Part shown: in pieces, positions 36,293-50,571 of the stretch
Position numbering within the stretch: position 1 is the stretch's first letter
How the letters are laid out: the number at the start of each line of letters is the position of its first letter
NCBI GenBank assembly: GCA_026261815.1
Contig: JAMPIT010000884.1
Span: forward strand, 10,553,001 to 10,617,000
DNA: 64,000 nt
Source: Monarcha castaneiventris obscurior
Taxonomy: Eukaryota > Chordata > Aves > Passeriformes > Monarchidae
Reading direction: 5' to 3'
The notes under the pieces: model-generated
Database searches by the model: none
The model's input: the letters and a program-made list of their open reading frames with translations, nothing else
Told to the model about the DNA's origin: nothing
Position numbers and translations under genes: made by a program

Positions 36293-36412
36293 TCCCTCCC
36301 CTCCCCTCCCCTCCCCTCCCCTCCCCTCCCCTCCTCACCCCTCCCCTCCCTCCCTCCCTCCCCTCCCCTCCCCTCCCCTCTCCCTCCCTCCCCTCCCCTC
36401 CCTCCCCTCCCC
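36293..36412. repeat. (CCCCT)n / (CCCT)n polypyrimidine tract
   Basis: About 120 bp almost wholly of C and T: seven CCCCT units, an interrupting CTCAC, then mixed CCCT and CCCCT units. The - strand (the template for KIAA0930) is G-rich with many GGGG or GGG runs, so quadruplex or triplex formation is possible. Open frames in it on either strand are repeat artefacts. Confidence 0.96.
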
Positions 36413-39400
36413 ATCAATAATGACCATTTCCTCAGAGAGCCACTTTTTTTTCTTGTTTCCAGTTGTTTGGTTGTGGACTAAATTAAATTCTTGTGCTTTA
36501 CTTGGGGCTGTCAAGAAACTATCTCTTTCCTCACATGTACAAGGTGCCTGCAGCATAAAAACCTGTGGTGCTGATAAGGGGATCGATGGTCTCCAAACCT
36601 GCACTGCCTGCAGGACAGCCTGGGAGGGCTTCCTTGACGATTTGATGGTTTCACAGTAAAGTGATCAGCTGTTAGATGAAACATTTTTCTTCCATGCATG
36701 ACTGTGATTTGCTTAAAGAGAGTGTCCTGTGTTTGCTGTAAGAGGAGGTTTCACTGGGATGTAGGTGAGTTGGGCAAGCAGTTCACTTTTATTTGTAGCT
36801 AAACAGCTATATTTGTTGTCTTAGAAACCTGCATTAACAGTAATGTCAATGCTAAAGGGAGCGATGCCTAATTAGCTGAAATATCTAGTTACTGGCAAAG
36901 ACTCTGTTGGACAACCCAACCCTGAACAACCTAAAGTGGGATTTTTAAAGGGCTTTTTTTTTTTTTTTTTAAGAAATATATCCTTCTTTAGACTGGTTGT
37001 CTTACATGTGCATTTCAAGTTGAAAACCCATCTAAAAGATGGCAGTGTCAAAGAAGTTTTTTTAAAATCTTGGCTGCAAGATAGGTGAAAGTGTTGGTTG
37101 TCAACTTCTAAAAGTGAGTGGGTTTGTGGTGTAGAAGGTAAGTGAAAATTACGGCTTCCAGCATAAAGTTGCCAAGTGCTCACTCAGAAAAATGCTGCTG
37201 ATGTTTCTAACCAGAAAAGAAACAGAATTTGGAAAATACCAGCCTGTGATAGTAAGTATGGGTAGGAAATAACTCTGCTTCTCTGCAAACTGCTGTTGTA
37301 ATAACTACTCCTTCCTTCTGCCTTGGCAGCATGTTGCTAACTAGCAGCCTGGTCAAAGATAAGGTACTGGGGGAGGTAAGTACATGAAATTATCAGTAAT
37401 AACCACAGTCTTGGTAGTTTTGTAAGGCTGGAATACTTCTAAAATACAATTTGCTGGTTTTACCTGATCTACCACAGTAGTCTCTCAGATAGTTCTTTGA
37501 CAGTTTGAAAACAGAGACTTTGGATGTCATAAATTTACAGAAGTAGCAGTCTTTGATCAGAGGGATTGCTTTGGCAGAGAACGAAAATAGCATGTATTTT
37601 AGTAGTGAAAAACACACATTTCTACTGTTATAGACAAGTTTCTGCACTCCAGCAGTGCCAGCATGCTTTGTAAGTTGCAAAGTGACCTTTCCAGATTGGA
37701 TTTAGGTGTTGGAAAGTTTGGGACTATTGCTGGGTAATCCTGGAAGCAGCAGTAAGAAATGTGTGACCATTTGTTCTTCTTTCACTGGGTTTAAAGTGTC
37801 TGCATCCAGTGGGGTTGCCTCCATTGAAGGAAAATGTTTTCACCTGCACTAAATCCTCAGGCCAGCTCTGAAACACAGCGGCTTTTCTGTAGTACTTTCT
37901 TATGAAGGCATAACAAGGTGATTCCTCTGGTGCTTCCCTAATGAGTAATCTGTGGAGGTGATGCTGCAGTCCTTTGTGGAATTGCACATGGTTTGAGAGA
38001 AGTTTGAGTGCAGTTTCTAAGGAACTGAACTACCACATGCTTTAAGAGACTGAAATACAGCAAAGTAGCTGACAATTGTTGGGTGAAAATGGGCTTATTA
38101 TTTCTGTGCGCTGCAATTCAGTAGCAGGTAACCATATTCTGTTGACCCTTGCCAGGATTAGATATTCAAAGTAAACTGCCAGATGCCTGTAAAATGCTGT
38201 CTTTATTTGGTATTTCATACTGACCTGTGATATTTGCTGATTTTTCTTTAAATTTATCTTCTAGGGTTACTCTTGTTGAAAAATATTTCTCATGTTACTA
38301 TGGTTCCATTTGAATTCCACTTTTTCAAAGTGGAAGTCTGTAGATGCTGCATAGTAGTTTATGCTTTTAAATTATGTGGGCTTTGATTCAATGTTGAGTG
38401 TTAACTGAAATGATGGTTTGCTCAGCATATGATGTAACAATAAAGAAGAGACCTGCAGGAAGATGTGTGAACTTTAGGAATATATTTTATGAATTTTTTT
38501 TCTAGAGGAGATTGTGTTTGTCTTCTCAGCAGTGATGCTATGCAGCAATTTTCTGCTGTGGAAGAAGTGCAGGTAAAAATGGAAACGGAGAATTGAAATA
38601 AATGTGGATGAAAGAAGGTAATCTCCTACCTTCCACTTCTGAGTAACACAGAAACCATCCCAAGGAAAATAAAGGAGAAAACTGCAGTGCCCAGAGTCCG
38701 AACACAGAGACTTCTTGGTGCTTTTGTGCAAGTGAAGACTTCTTTTCCTTCAATATTCTCATTACCTGCATGAAATGAAGTAACAAATAAGCAATATTGT
38801 TTTTTCCAGGATGTGACGAATCAAAGGATCCAAATTTGAGGAAGCTCTGAAGTCACAGCCAAACTCTGTGGCCAGTGTTCAACCTCAGGCATGCTGCACA
38901 AAAATTTGTGTGTTTCTTGCATTTTCGCGGCCAGCATTAAGTGCATTCCAGTACTGTAATATGTGACACTGCATGGCTGTTGTGTAAACTTTAGCATGAG
39001 TTGCAGGATCAGCTGAGTTGCTCTCTTCACGTGTCTTCAACTTAAATAATACATGAACTTGTGCTGGACTTCCCCAGGGTCATTCTGTGCTCTTCTCCAT
39101 GAGAGAAGACAAAGGGGAAACAAATGTGGTAGAGGTAATCAAAGTGGCAGATGATATGTGAAGTTGAGAAAGTGGAATTAAAACCATTCCAGAAGCTGAA
39201 GTTTTCTGAAGCGACCGTAAGTACTTCAGAAAGCAGTTGAGGATGTAGATAAGAGATGTTATTGGTATCTAGAATGGTGAGATGAGTACTGGGCAGAAAA
39301 TGTTAGTTTGGTAAGAAAATAGGAAGAGAAAAACCCCGAAGCTGAAAGAGGATGCTTGTTAACTCTGGTAGTTGAACCATGGTGTCCCTTCTCTCATAAG

Positions 39401-40336
39401 GTGACAGCTCTTCATGGGAGTTGTTCTACTGTATTTTAGCTGTTTTCTATATAAGGAGGTACTCAGCCGTAGAAAAAGCAATTTGGTCCTTAAGAGAACC
39501 TCTTTGTATTGTGTATTGTTCTCCTTTCATTGTGCATTGCAGATGTGCCTAAAGCCACACTCAGGTTTACTTCTGTGAATCCCTTCTCTCTTGGGTGAAA
39601 TTCAGTAAAACAAAATAGCAGAAAAGAATTGTTTGGATTCAGAAACGGCTGTACAAGATCTTAGGAGCAAGGGAGGCAACTGAAAAACTTGTTTTGTTTG
39701 ATTGCTCTTCTGTGTCAAGGGTGTTCTTCAGGTTGGTGGAATTGTTTCCATTGCTGATGCAGTGGGTTTTTTATAAATTTTATCTTGGAAAATTAAAGCA
39801 TATTAAATTTTCAACTCCTGTGTAAGGTATTGATAAAGATGCATTCAAAGTGAAGAGCTCTGGGATGGATTTTCTTAATGCAAAGCTGTGCAGTTTCACA
39901 CCTGGTTGTGTTTGAAGTGTTGTCTGTAGAAGCTCTAATGTACCCTCTTCTAGGCCTGGTAACGTGTCCACTTGAGCACGAGCACATTTGAAATCTGTGC
40001 TGTTGTTCTGCCTGTGCATAAAGGTTCTTCTTTTTAGTTGTGCTACAGCTCTGCAATGAGATGCCAAGAGCAGGGGGAAAGAGGAAGTAGTTTTGTGGAA
40101 AGGCATGTTTGTGCCCCAAAACTTGTTGCATTAGAAACTCTGCCACTGGGTTTAGCTGATTAGCAAACATCATCTTCAGCGAGCAAGTTGGTATTACCAA
40201 TTTGGGAGTTGTAATTGTTCTCCTATTCAGTGCAGTCAAAAGAGGATGTCAGGTGTTAGAAGCTGTGAGGGAAGAGATTGAAATCAGCGTTTTGCCACGG
40301 AAAGTTTCCATGACACATGCTCATCTTTAATATTGT

Positions 40337-40450
40337 AGACTTGAAAAGGTTCAGAGAAGGGCAGTAGAGGTGCTATGGGGATGACTTTTGTACAGGGGAT
40401 ACTTATCTGGTAGGGTAGGACTTGTCAGCCTGGAAAAGGGATGCTTCAGG
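40337..40450 (+). mobile_element. old CR1 LINE fragment
   Basis: GACTTGAAAAGGTTCAGAGA and AGGGCAGTAGAGGTG, then CTTGTCAGCCTGGAAAAGGGA, follow the CR1 ORF2 end (LE.VQ.RA... and ...LFSLEKRR) in order, with much decay between. Confidence 0.5.
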
Positions 40451-43400
40451 TCCTATGTGCCACAAGATACTTGTGAAGTAGATGGTGTGAATACAAGTGT
40501 GTAGGCAGTAATTGCTCAGTGTGCCTTTCTGTGAATAAAACCATTGCTTTAAGTTGGAAATTGGTAGGAAAAAAAAACCCCAAGCCCCTAAAAAAACTCG
40601 GAAACCAAACAAAACCACCTTCTGGATGGTAAAAGCTGTGGGATTCATGGTCACAAACAATTGTGGGTTGTGAAAGTGTAGGTGTGTCCAAAGAGATGAT
40701 GAACAGGTTACTAGAATGGCCATCCAGCACGAGCTGCCATGTTCACTGGTCTCTGTCACAGAAACACTGGGGGCGGTAAGGATACTGAGGAGAAAGGTAA
40801 TGCACCCCTGCATCATCCTCTACTCCTCCTTGTCCATCTCCAGGGCCAGCTGTTTAAGGCACCATACTGGGATAATGTCTGGACTTGACTCACTATTCTT
40901 ACATGATGTTTTTGTATTCCTTGGAATTAAAAGGCAAGTGTTCTTTAGGAGATTTCCTCATCAGGAATGCCCTGTAGTAGTGTTTCACTATGAGGTGTAA
41001 TACAGAAAGAATTTGAAATATTTCTTCGTTAATTTCATACTGTGCAGTTTTTGATTATCTGAATTTAGCTTCTTTGTGGTATTTCTATGCTGATCATTTA
41101 GTAACTCTGTGGAGTTACTGGATATATAACTTTGATCATTAAACCCAATGCGAGACATTGTGCTGCAGAATAATACCCCAGTGTTAATCCCAAGAAGCTC
41201 ATAAGAGACAAGAAAAATAAGCTCTTTGTGTCACTGTTTAATTAACCAAGGCAGATCAAAGTACTGGCGGGGAGATGGTTTAGGAAGAGGTTAAACTGCA
41301 GTTCTGTGGTGTCTTGTCAGGACACTCCAAGTGGTAGGTCCAGACATTTGATGATACTTATATTGATAATCAGTGTCTAAATAGGTTCTTGGTATCTTTC
41401 CTATGTTTCCATGGATGCTCTTAGGCTCATCTTTGCTTACACTACTTTAGAGTCATAATCTACATATCTGAGAGCATTTTTGACAAAGAATAGCTTAAAG
41501 CATGTTTCTTATTAAGTACAAATGAAATATTTGGAAGGTATTTATTTATTAAACTGATCTGTCTCTGTGACAGGATGACAATATTGCCTTATCCTCACAT
41601 ACGGAATAGTCAGGCAGGGCTGCTGAGTGGCTTATTCAGACCAAAGGAGTTGGTGATGGGGGCAGACAACCCTCTTCTGGTGGTTTTTTGACTTGTGTTT
41701 TCATGCCTTCTGTACAACCTGGATTATTTGGGAATGTTTGTTTTTTAATTCAATGTCTAAATATGTGAAAGAGCTCTTTCAAAATGTGCAGGTACTATGG
41801 TTAGAGCTGTCTGACTCTGCTTTCACTGTTTTATCTCCTTCTGATGAGTCTCTTTCTCTGATGATTTAAGTGTGCAGAAGTAGTGTGCCTCACACCTCTT
41901 GCCACCCCCCCCCCAACTCCCCTTTGTTGCTGAGGAAGTAATTAAACTTTTGGGCCCTAAAATAAATGTTGAAAAGAACCCTGCAGATGCTGAGTTGTTA
42001 AGCCCTACTCTCGGTGCTTTGCCCTCTGCTTTGTGTTCTCCAGCTGGGGAGGTTTGCAAGGCCAGAACCCCTTCTCGCTGCTTTTTTCTTCTTAAGGTGT
42101 TTCCTAGGTGAGCCAGAGCCATCTCTTACAGATTTTCTTACCTCAAAGTACTGTATTTTCTTTTGAAAACCAGCTGACACCTTCCCTTTCCTAAACTTCT
42201 GCTGCAAATTGTGGAATTGGTAGCTGTGTTTGAGGATACTCTTCACCCTGAACCCTCCTCTCCCCATTCCAAAAGTGTATGGGTACCACTGGGGCCAAAT
42301 TAAGTCCTTGAATGCATGAGCTGTGCATTAAGTGTTTGTAAATTTGACTGGGAGGGCTATCTGCACTCTTAGGCACAGCAGTAATGACCAGGAGTCCTTT
42401 TCCTTGCTGCATGGTATTATATTCATTAATCTTGCTGTGGTCTGACTTTAATTCTTTGTAGACGCACAGAGAAGAGGCAGTTTGTGTCAGGAGGGGGAGA
42501 GGTTAGTACAGTAGGAGCTGCAGGAAAAGGAAAGGAAACAGATTGTAGGTTTCAGACGTTGTAGGATAGCAAGACCAACTTCGTTGAGTTTGGTAAAAAC
42601 ATGGTTTAAATGGAAAAAGCAAAGTAACTCAAAAGACCACCAGATGAATGAGCTATAGGAAATACTTCTCTAGTGATAAATTTTTAAACAGGATATTATG
42701 GTAACCTCTTAAAAAAACGTGCTGTAGAAGTCAGGATAATAGGTAGTTACCCCTGATAAGAGTAATGTATAATTAGGTGCCTGGACTATATGGACTTCTG
42801 TACAAAATCAGCAGGTGGTGGAATAGATATACTGCCACTTTTTTCATACAGAGTTGGGGTTTTTTTGCAAAACACTGCAAAGAGATCTGTCCTTTGTTGG
42901 ATAGATCATTATAGATACTGTTAATAAACCAGAAATAACTGACAGATCAACAATCTAAAGGTCTGCTCTGTGCTGCTGTTTGAGTCAAATGAGAGCAGCT
43001 TTGTGGAAGAACCTTGCTCTGGTCTCTGGCTGTGTCTGCACTCTTCCTCTTGCTTTGCAGGGACTAAATGGAAGGTAGAAAACCCCAAAAAGGTGTTACA
43101 GAAATACCATAATTACATTTAGTAGGAAGTCTGTGCACATGTGTTAGATTGGCACCAGCTATCCTTGTCTTTAATTATTTGATTTTGGTTCTTGTTAATC
43201 AGGGCAGATTCACACAAGCCCCGGTGCAGTGCTTGAGTACAGGAAGGCAACCAGGGGTAGGGCCTTTGGTGTTCCTGCATCCTTCCTGTGGCTGTTTTGG
43301 GAAGGGGATGGGAGACAAGGAGTTAGTGTGGCTGTTGAGCTGTCAGGAAGCGGTGCCTTGCCAGTTCTCCTGCAGGAGGTGCAATGGAGTCGCCTATCAA

Positions 43401-46400
43401 ACTTGCGTGGCTGCAGTGCCTCAGTCGCTTCCAAGGGCTTTTCCAAAGGCTTATAGCAGGAGCCAACAATGTCTGTGCAGCAGACAAGATTTGCTGGGGG
43501 ATGACAGCATAGGGAAATTTGTGTGGTAAAGTGCCGTGTGACCCTGCATGGAAAGGGAAAGTAATGCTGCTTGACTGAATCTCTCATCAGCTTTATTTTC
43601 TGCACCTGTGGGAGAGTGCCAGTGGCATGAAGGTGGAGATGGGCATCACCTGTGTCTGACACGGCGAAAGGGATGACACCTGCCAGGTCATTGCCTTGGC
43701 TCATGGCTGGCAAGGAAGGACAAGATTATGGGCATTTGCGCTTGCAGGTTCTTTGGGTTTGTTTTATCATGTGGATTCTGTGTTTTGTAAAGCAGAGCTC
43801 AAGTCTCTCCTGTGCCCTGTGCCAGAGGTGCTGAGCAGAGTTCCTTGGTTGTGCCTCTGTTTCCTGTCACTTATGGGGATATGTTGTGTATGGGACTTGC
43901 CTTCCCTGGGTAGATGTGGTTGGAAGTGACCCAGAGGTTCAGAAGGCACTGGGATTGTGGTGGGTGATGCCTGTGCGTGGGAGCCTTTGCAAGGGCCTGG
44001 GAAACAGAGGCTTCTGCAAGAAGAGGCCATGTACAAGGGGCCAGCTGGTGACCTCAGGGTTCCATGCCCAGAACCTGAGGCCACAGCAGTGGCCAGCATC
44101 ACTTGCATAGGAAGCCCCTGTGTAAGCAGCAGTTCCCAAAAGCCTTTACTCCCTGGCACATTGTCATTGGGGCTGGTGAAGATGAAGGGAGCTCTCCTGA
44201 GGTACAGACCCCTCCTGGGGTATTCACCCCTTCAGGATGAGACAGCCCCATGGGTGGAGTAAATGCCTTATGCAGAGCCTGTTTAGTGATGCTTTGGTCC
44301 AGATTTACTGTATATGGGAATTTATTGGATCTAAGTCTACCATCTCTTTGCTGTATAACTGATAAAAGACATTTGTCAGCCCAAAGTCTGGCCAGATAAA
44401 TCTTTTCAGTCACCACAGTGGAGGTGGCAGCACATGTGCTGAAGGCAGGGCAGAGCTTTTCCAGGTGCCTCTTGGGAAGGAGCTGGGAGAAGCAAGTGGT
44501 GGGACCAAGCCCTGCCTGGATTTGAAGAGAAGTGCCTGTAAAAATGAGTCTTGAGAAGATCTGGTCCTACTGGTGGCAATTCAGCTCCTGTTACATTGAA
44601 CAGCGTGTTCTGGGGCATCCCCTGGGTGTTACCAAGGGGCATCTTTGGGCAGCATGCTGGGCCCTGGCTGGCAGGCAGTGGGAGTGGAGGAGGAAAGGCT
44701 GGCTGCTGGAGGAGGAAAGAAATCAGGGAACAGAAAAGAGCAGCACCCGGGGGCTGTTCCAGCGAGCTTGGGGGTTCCTGTGGCTCTTTCAGAGTTTTTT
44801 CTAGAGCACTGGGATGTTTCCCCCACTGGGGGCTCTGCCAGGTGCTGGGAGGAGCCAGTGACAGAGCTGGAAAAGCTGTCAGTGGCATCATGTGGTACTG
44901 TGTCATTCCTGTCTGGTGAGGCAGAGCACTGGCCCATCTGTGGTGGCAGGTGGGGGCCTGGATCCGAAAGGAAGTGCCTGTTCAGCTCCTGGCCAGTGGA
45001 GCTTTGGGAGTCTGGAGGGACCTGGCAGGGCTTCTTATCTTGGGAAGAAGGAGATAGGGGGAGGTGGGGGTTGTATGCGTGTTGAAAATCACTTGAAGGC
45101 TAAAGAAAAGACAATCAATACCTGTTTCTGGTGACAGGGTTTCTTCTTTTTCAATCAGTTTGGGTTTTCTTCTGCTTCTAGGTGGAGCAGCATCAGAAAC
45201 CCTTTAGGTTCTTCATTGCCTACTTCTCTGTAGTGGTGCTTTCTGCTGCTCTCCTTTCTGCTCACCTTCATGGGCTTCTTCAGTCTCCGAAGCTGGAGAG
45301 GAAAGAGGAAAGCAGCTCATTTTCCCACACTAAAGTGGAGGGAGGGAGGCTGAGTGCTTCCTCAGTTTAGCTAAGAGAAGGGAGAGAGCTTCTTCCATTC
45401 TAGTTATTTCCAGACCATTTGATTGTGTCCAGCCAAAAAATTGGTGAGATGGCACAAGTACTATGAGACTTCCTGAATTTGTAACTGCACAGCTGGGGAG
45501 CCCAGTGTGCAGGTATGGACTTCCTTGAAACCGATCCTTGCCTCCCTGCAGCCTGATTCCACACCCTTTTATGGATTTCTTGGCTCATCTCCAGCTGTTT
45601 TCTGGATAAACATATATGGTAGAGATCTCATGTTCTTCTGACTGGGATAATACTGAGTCTGTGTCATCTCAGATTAATAGATGTGTGTATGCCACACTTG
45701 GTGGGGTAGAATAGTTAACTCTTCTTTAGGGTGAGGAGGAGGGTTGTGTCTGTGGCATCTGTCTTGCCCCTGTCCCTGCTGTTACCATGATGCCTTCCTG
45801 TTTTAGCCAAAGGTCTGCCAGTAAAACTTACTCCCTCTGTGTTACCTGCCTTCCAAATATTGGTTGCCACTGAACTTCTGGAAGTTCACTGGAGTCCTGT
45901 TTTTATAAGGTCAAGCTGAAGGGATTAAGTGGTGTCCCTGTACATAGTCATGGGAAGGAGTCTGAACTTTGGATTTCTGATGATCTGGTTAGCTGGCAAC
46001 TATCTCTAGAGAGGGAACATCCATTCTGATTTTATGCAGTCATAGTTACAGACTTACAACATCAGAAGTAGTTTTAATATACGTGAAGCAGTTAGCATAT
46101 TATCCTTGCAGAATACTTGGCTAAACTCAAAAATTACATACGGTATGAATTGCTTAGAACTCTCACTTAGTCGCCATGCTGGGGTTGTAAAGCTCTTCAT
46201 TAGTGTTTAACTAACCCCTAAACATCTAAGGATGGTAATTTTACAGGTGATCACTGTGGCAGTTGGTTGAAATGAGTTTTAAAATGTTTCACAGTGAGGA
46301 GTATCTCCTGGCAGACTAAAGGAATGAAAGCATAGGAAGAAACCCTGTCTAACTGAAATTATTGTTCCTCTAAGCTCTGAGTGATACATTCTGAAAAAAT

Positions 46401-47748
46401 TATTATCCACTGAATGGGAAGTCTTTTCTTCTATTCTTTTGAAGAAAAATAATACTTCTCTTTATCTTTAAACTTCTTTTTATCCAATTTTTTTTGGAAA
46501 GCATTAAGAAAAAATAAATTCTCAATTTCCTATGTGCATATGAAGTCAGTTCCCTGAAAAGAATATTCAGAATAAAAATCTAATAGGTAAGAAGAAAGAC
46601 ATTTGTTACATAGCAATTGGCATAAATGTTGCTTCTATTGAGGATAAAATACATCTAAATGAATAATTACAGTAATTGTTGTAATTAGGATTTGTTCATG
46701 ACAAAGGTCTCATAATTATATAACCAACTTTTGGTTTATTAAGATTTATAGTCTAAACTCTTAATTCCATTTTATTCCTTTAGAAGCAGGATTTGCTAGG
46801 GGAGGATCGTTTTCAGGAAGCTGACTTGCTACATGCTCTCAAATACGGATGTTTCCAATTTTCTTCATGGCAAAGCTGGAAGGCTTCCAGTGAAATGTTG
46901 TAAATGGCCAAAATTACTGTAATGTGGGGATCTAATAGTTGAAGGCATTTCTGAGTGGACATACTGGATCTGACAGTTTCTGGCTTTAAATTGTAATAGA
47001 TTTTCTCCCTCTCAAGTTTTAAGAAGTTCTGGTTACAAATAAAAATGTTGTTGTCTCCTTTGCAAGTTAATGCTATTTAATAGTAGATTTTGAAGGCTAA
47101 TTCTTTTTGTGTGCTGTTGCACATCCTCTCTGCTTCTACTAGAATTGAATAAAAGCAGCTGTTTTGCTGTTGTTTGACTCTTTTCGGCTTCAAGACAAGT
47201 CCTTTAGCCACTGCAGTCACAACAGTCACAGCATCCTCAGGCTGGTTTTAATTACAGCACACATCCCTGAAGCATGGAGAAGAGTTTTACATTTCATCGG
47301 TTGCAGGTGGGGTTGGAATTGACAGAGATCCAATGTGGCTCTAAGGGTTTCCAGCGGTTTTTCCCCTGCATTGTGCTGCAGTGCTGAAGTAGGTTCAGTG
47401 CCACAGCGCTTTTGTCCCCAGGTTTTCTGTTTAAACTGAGGTTGAATCCATGGAATCAGTTTGTCCTGTATTCCCCGGTGAGGGAAAAGCACACACAAAG
47501 TCCTGATATCCTACCCAGTTCTGTTGTTCTCCTGCAGGTATAACCACCCAGAATTGTATATGCTATATATGTATATACCAAATATATATGCTATAACCAC
47601 TCCTAAATAGTTAGGTGAGCATAATAATTCCTGTGGTTTATAGCCTAAAACACTCCTGATAGTGTCAGCAGCTCATGGACAGCTTCTCAGAGTTCTGCAT
47701 GTACTGTCAGAATTTAGAAGTGGTTAATAAACCCTTTTTTATAATGCT

Positions 47749-47778
47749 GGGTTTAGGTAACTTGGGTTTAGGTAACTT
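47749..47778 (+). repeat. two tandem copies of a 15-bp unit
   Basis: GGGTTTAGGTAACTT occurs twice without a gap. Confidence 0.9.
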
Positions 47779-50104
47779 GATTTTGCATTATAAACCAAGG
47801 AGTGGCTTGGCTGGAGTTACTTTGTTTCCTTGTCTATGGAGCAAACTCAAAGCAGTTTGAACCGATTTCTGAGCACTAGAGCACGTTCAGAAATGGTTCT
47901 TACAGCATGTACGTTCTTTTTTAGTTTTTTCATTGTCTTTCTTAGAACTTCAGAGGAACTCAGGGCAATCCTCTTTCCCTGTTTCCTCGTCCCTCCCCAT
48001 CTAATTAAGGCTGGGAATTCAGGTACTCTAACGCCATGAGATTTAATAAGTGTCTTTGAGACTATTAGTGAATCCTGATTAATGTGTGCCATTTTCTGCT
48101 CTTTGCTAAATATAGAGGGGGGACTGGGTCATGGTGTCCTGGCTGTCACAGGTACCACAGGAATTTTCTTAACCAAGTTGAGCTCTGTCTTAGCTGCAGG
48201 GATTTTTGCCTTCACTATTCCAACTGAGGGGGCTGCTCCTGGACTTCATGGCTTGAATGCTCAGGAATCAGCTTTGAATTTCCGAACTGCGTATGTGTCT
48301 GTGGGTGGTTTAGAGCCATTTGTCCTTGCGTCAGTGAGGTTTGTCCTTAAACCTGAATAGTTCTTTTTCTCTTCTTGCTGTTCCTGTGTGAATATACAGA
48401 CCAGTGATAATCCTGTCCTTTTTCAGACTGGTTTTGTGAGTCTGAACACAAAGAGTTCGAGTGGAATCCACTCTTGCATGGGATGCTCTCAGGTGTAATT
48501 GTTCACTATACACCGTCCTGTTCACCCTGTGCCCGAAGGGGACATTCCCATGATGAAGATGCTCAGCATTCTGTATCTGATCTCTCCAGCACTTGATTCC
48601 ACTTGTCCGCTGGAAAAAAATTGATAGTCCTTAAGTACTCAAGTATTTAGTGCAGATTTTATTCAGGATTACACATTATGTTCCATGCTGCCTTTAGTAA
48701 TTGAAACTACTTCACTGAAGTTACGTAAATAAAGTAATTGCAGTGTGGCTTGGGATTAACCTGCACTGGGATCCACCTCAGCCTTTTTCTGTTCTCCATC
48801 AGCCTCTCAGCCTTTCCATTTTTTTTTAATACCAGCTATACACATATTTTCAAATACTGTCCTGCTTGATGTTGATTAACGTATTCTGTGCATGGTCCAT
48901 CAGTGGAATTTTAGTGTGGTTTCAATATTACTTTTTTATTTTGTTTGGAGACACTTAATATTTTTCTTTCAGTCACACATCCATCTCCTAAAATTTTCTA
49001 ATCTCCTGCCCAACCCAGTAATTAAAGATTGGAAGAAAGATTTGTCTGGCAAATACTGCACACAGAGTGAAGTAGGAAAATGTGCTGAGGATGTCCTATG
49101 AAGGGTGGATGTTCTGGAAGAGGGGTTGGCGGTTGCACGTGTGGACATACACCTCCACCTGTCTTGCTGTCTTGTACGTAATAACCATCCATTATCCCCA
49201 TTATCCATTTCAGGTTTCTGCTGTGTGTCAGAAATATAATTATTTGTATTTTTTTAGTGTTTCTCTCCTCACATGTTTAAAACAGCTTGATTGTAACAGC
49301 CAGTTATCTCTCAGTAGGGCTTTGGGGAGGGGATGCAACCACTCCGTGGAGGAGTAATCAGCTCCCCTGTCACCAAGCACAGTACTGCATTCTCTTCTTA
49401 TCTTTAACAATACAAAAGGTGCAGCACCCTTTGGTGTTTTATTACAGCTAAGTGCTTTGAAGAGTTTCAGAAAATGAGATGTCACCTCTACTGTGCCTCC
49501 TTTTCTTGGGCAGAGGCCAACTGCAGTGCTATTGCTGATGCTGATGTCATTTTTCTCCTTGAATGAGACTTTGTGGCATCTTCCTCTTCCCATTTTTGCC
49601 CTTCTCCTTCCGCTTTTTATTGTGTAATTGGGATTCAAGACTTGTGAACTCATCGTTTCCTTGAGTTGGATTTTGTTCCTTTGTCAGAGAGGGTGAATTA
49701 CAGTTGCCCCTGCACAGGCACATTCTTTTTCCTATGTATCAGTTTAAGGAAGACATCAGCTGTTAGTTCCTGAAGGATTGGCTATAATCCTCAAGAGCCC
49801 ATAAGAAACCTGTTGGCACCTCATGGCTTCAGGTCATTAACTGGTGCATGTACTGTCACCACATGTCTTTGAAAGTGCTCAAGTGTGGCTTTGGTGTGTT
49901 CTTCCACAGTTGGCCCTGCACTTCTTCATGGCACAGGCAGAGCCAGGGTCTCCTCCTGGGCCCTGACCTGTGCTTGTGGGGCAGAGGGGCAGACTGGTTG
50001 CTGGGATGTGCTTGACAATGGGCCAGGATAGGCTGTGGTCTCAGGCCAAGTGACTGCTGGGCTGTGCACCATAGAAGAACATAGAGCTACAGTTCTGGTG
50101 TTAA

Positions 50105-50329
<225 letters not shown>

Positions 50330-50488
50330 TAATTTGGGAAGCTTAAGATGACGTGGGATTTGGTGTTGTGGAGTACCTGACACATCTGAAGAACTGCAAA
50401 CCAAGGATAAGGAATTTCCAGCTCTGCTCTCCGCAAGATGTTATACAAAATTGACCCATAAGGAACCATGGTTAAGGTTGTGAACTCT

Positions 50489-50571
50489 GGGTGACCCTGC
50501 CTTGGCAGAGGGGTTGGACTGGATGATCTCCAGAGGTCTCTTCCAACCCTAATGATTCTGTGATTCTGTAA
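50489..50571 (+). mobile_element. CR1 LINE 3' end
   Basis: GAGGGGTTGGACTGGATGATC, TCCAGAGGTCTCTTCCAACCC, then TGATTCTGTGATTCTGTA, the canonical end of CR1 with its terminal ATTCTGTG repeats. It begins 178 bp after exon 2. Confidence 0.93.

Noticed and set aside
36141..36604. Gly/Glu/Arg-repeat and Pro/Ser-repeat open frames on both strands.
   Set aside because: They are translations of the (CCCCT)n tract.
43149..45134. GC-richer intron segment with several overlapping open frames up to 167 codons.
   Set aside because: The frames overlap on both strands with no family motif, no consistent splice sites and no promoter context.
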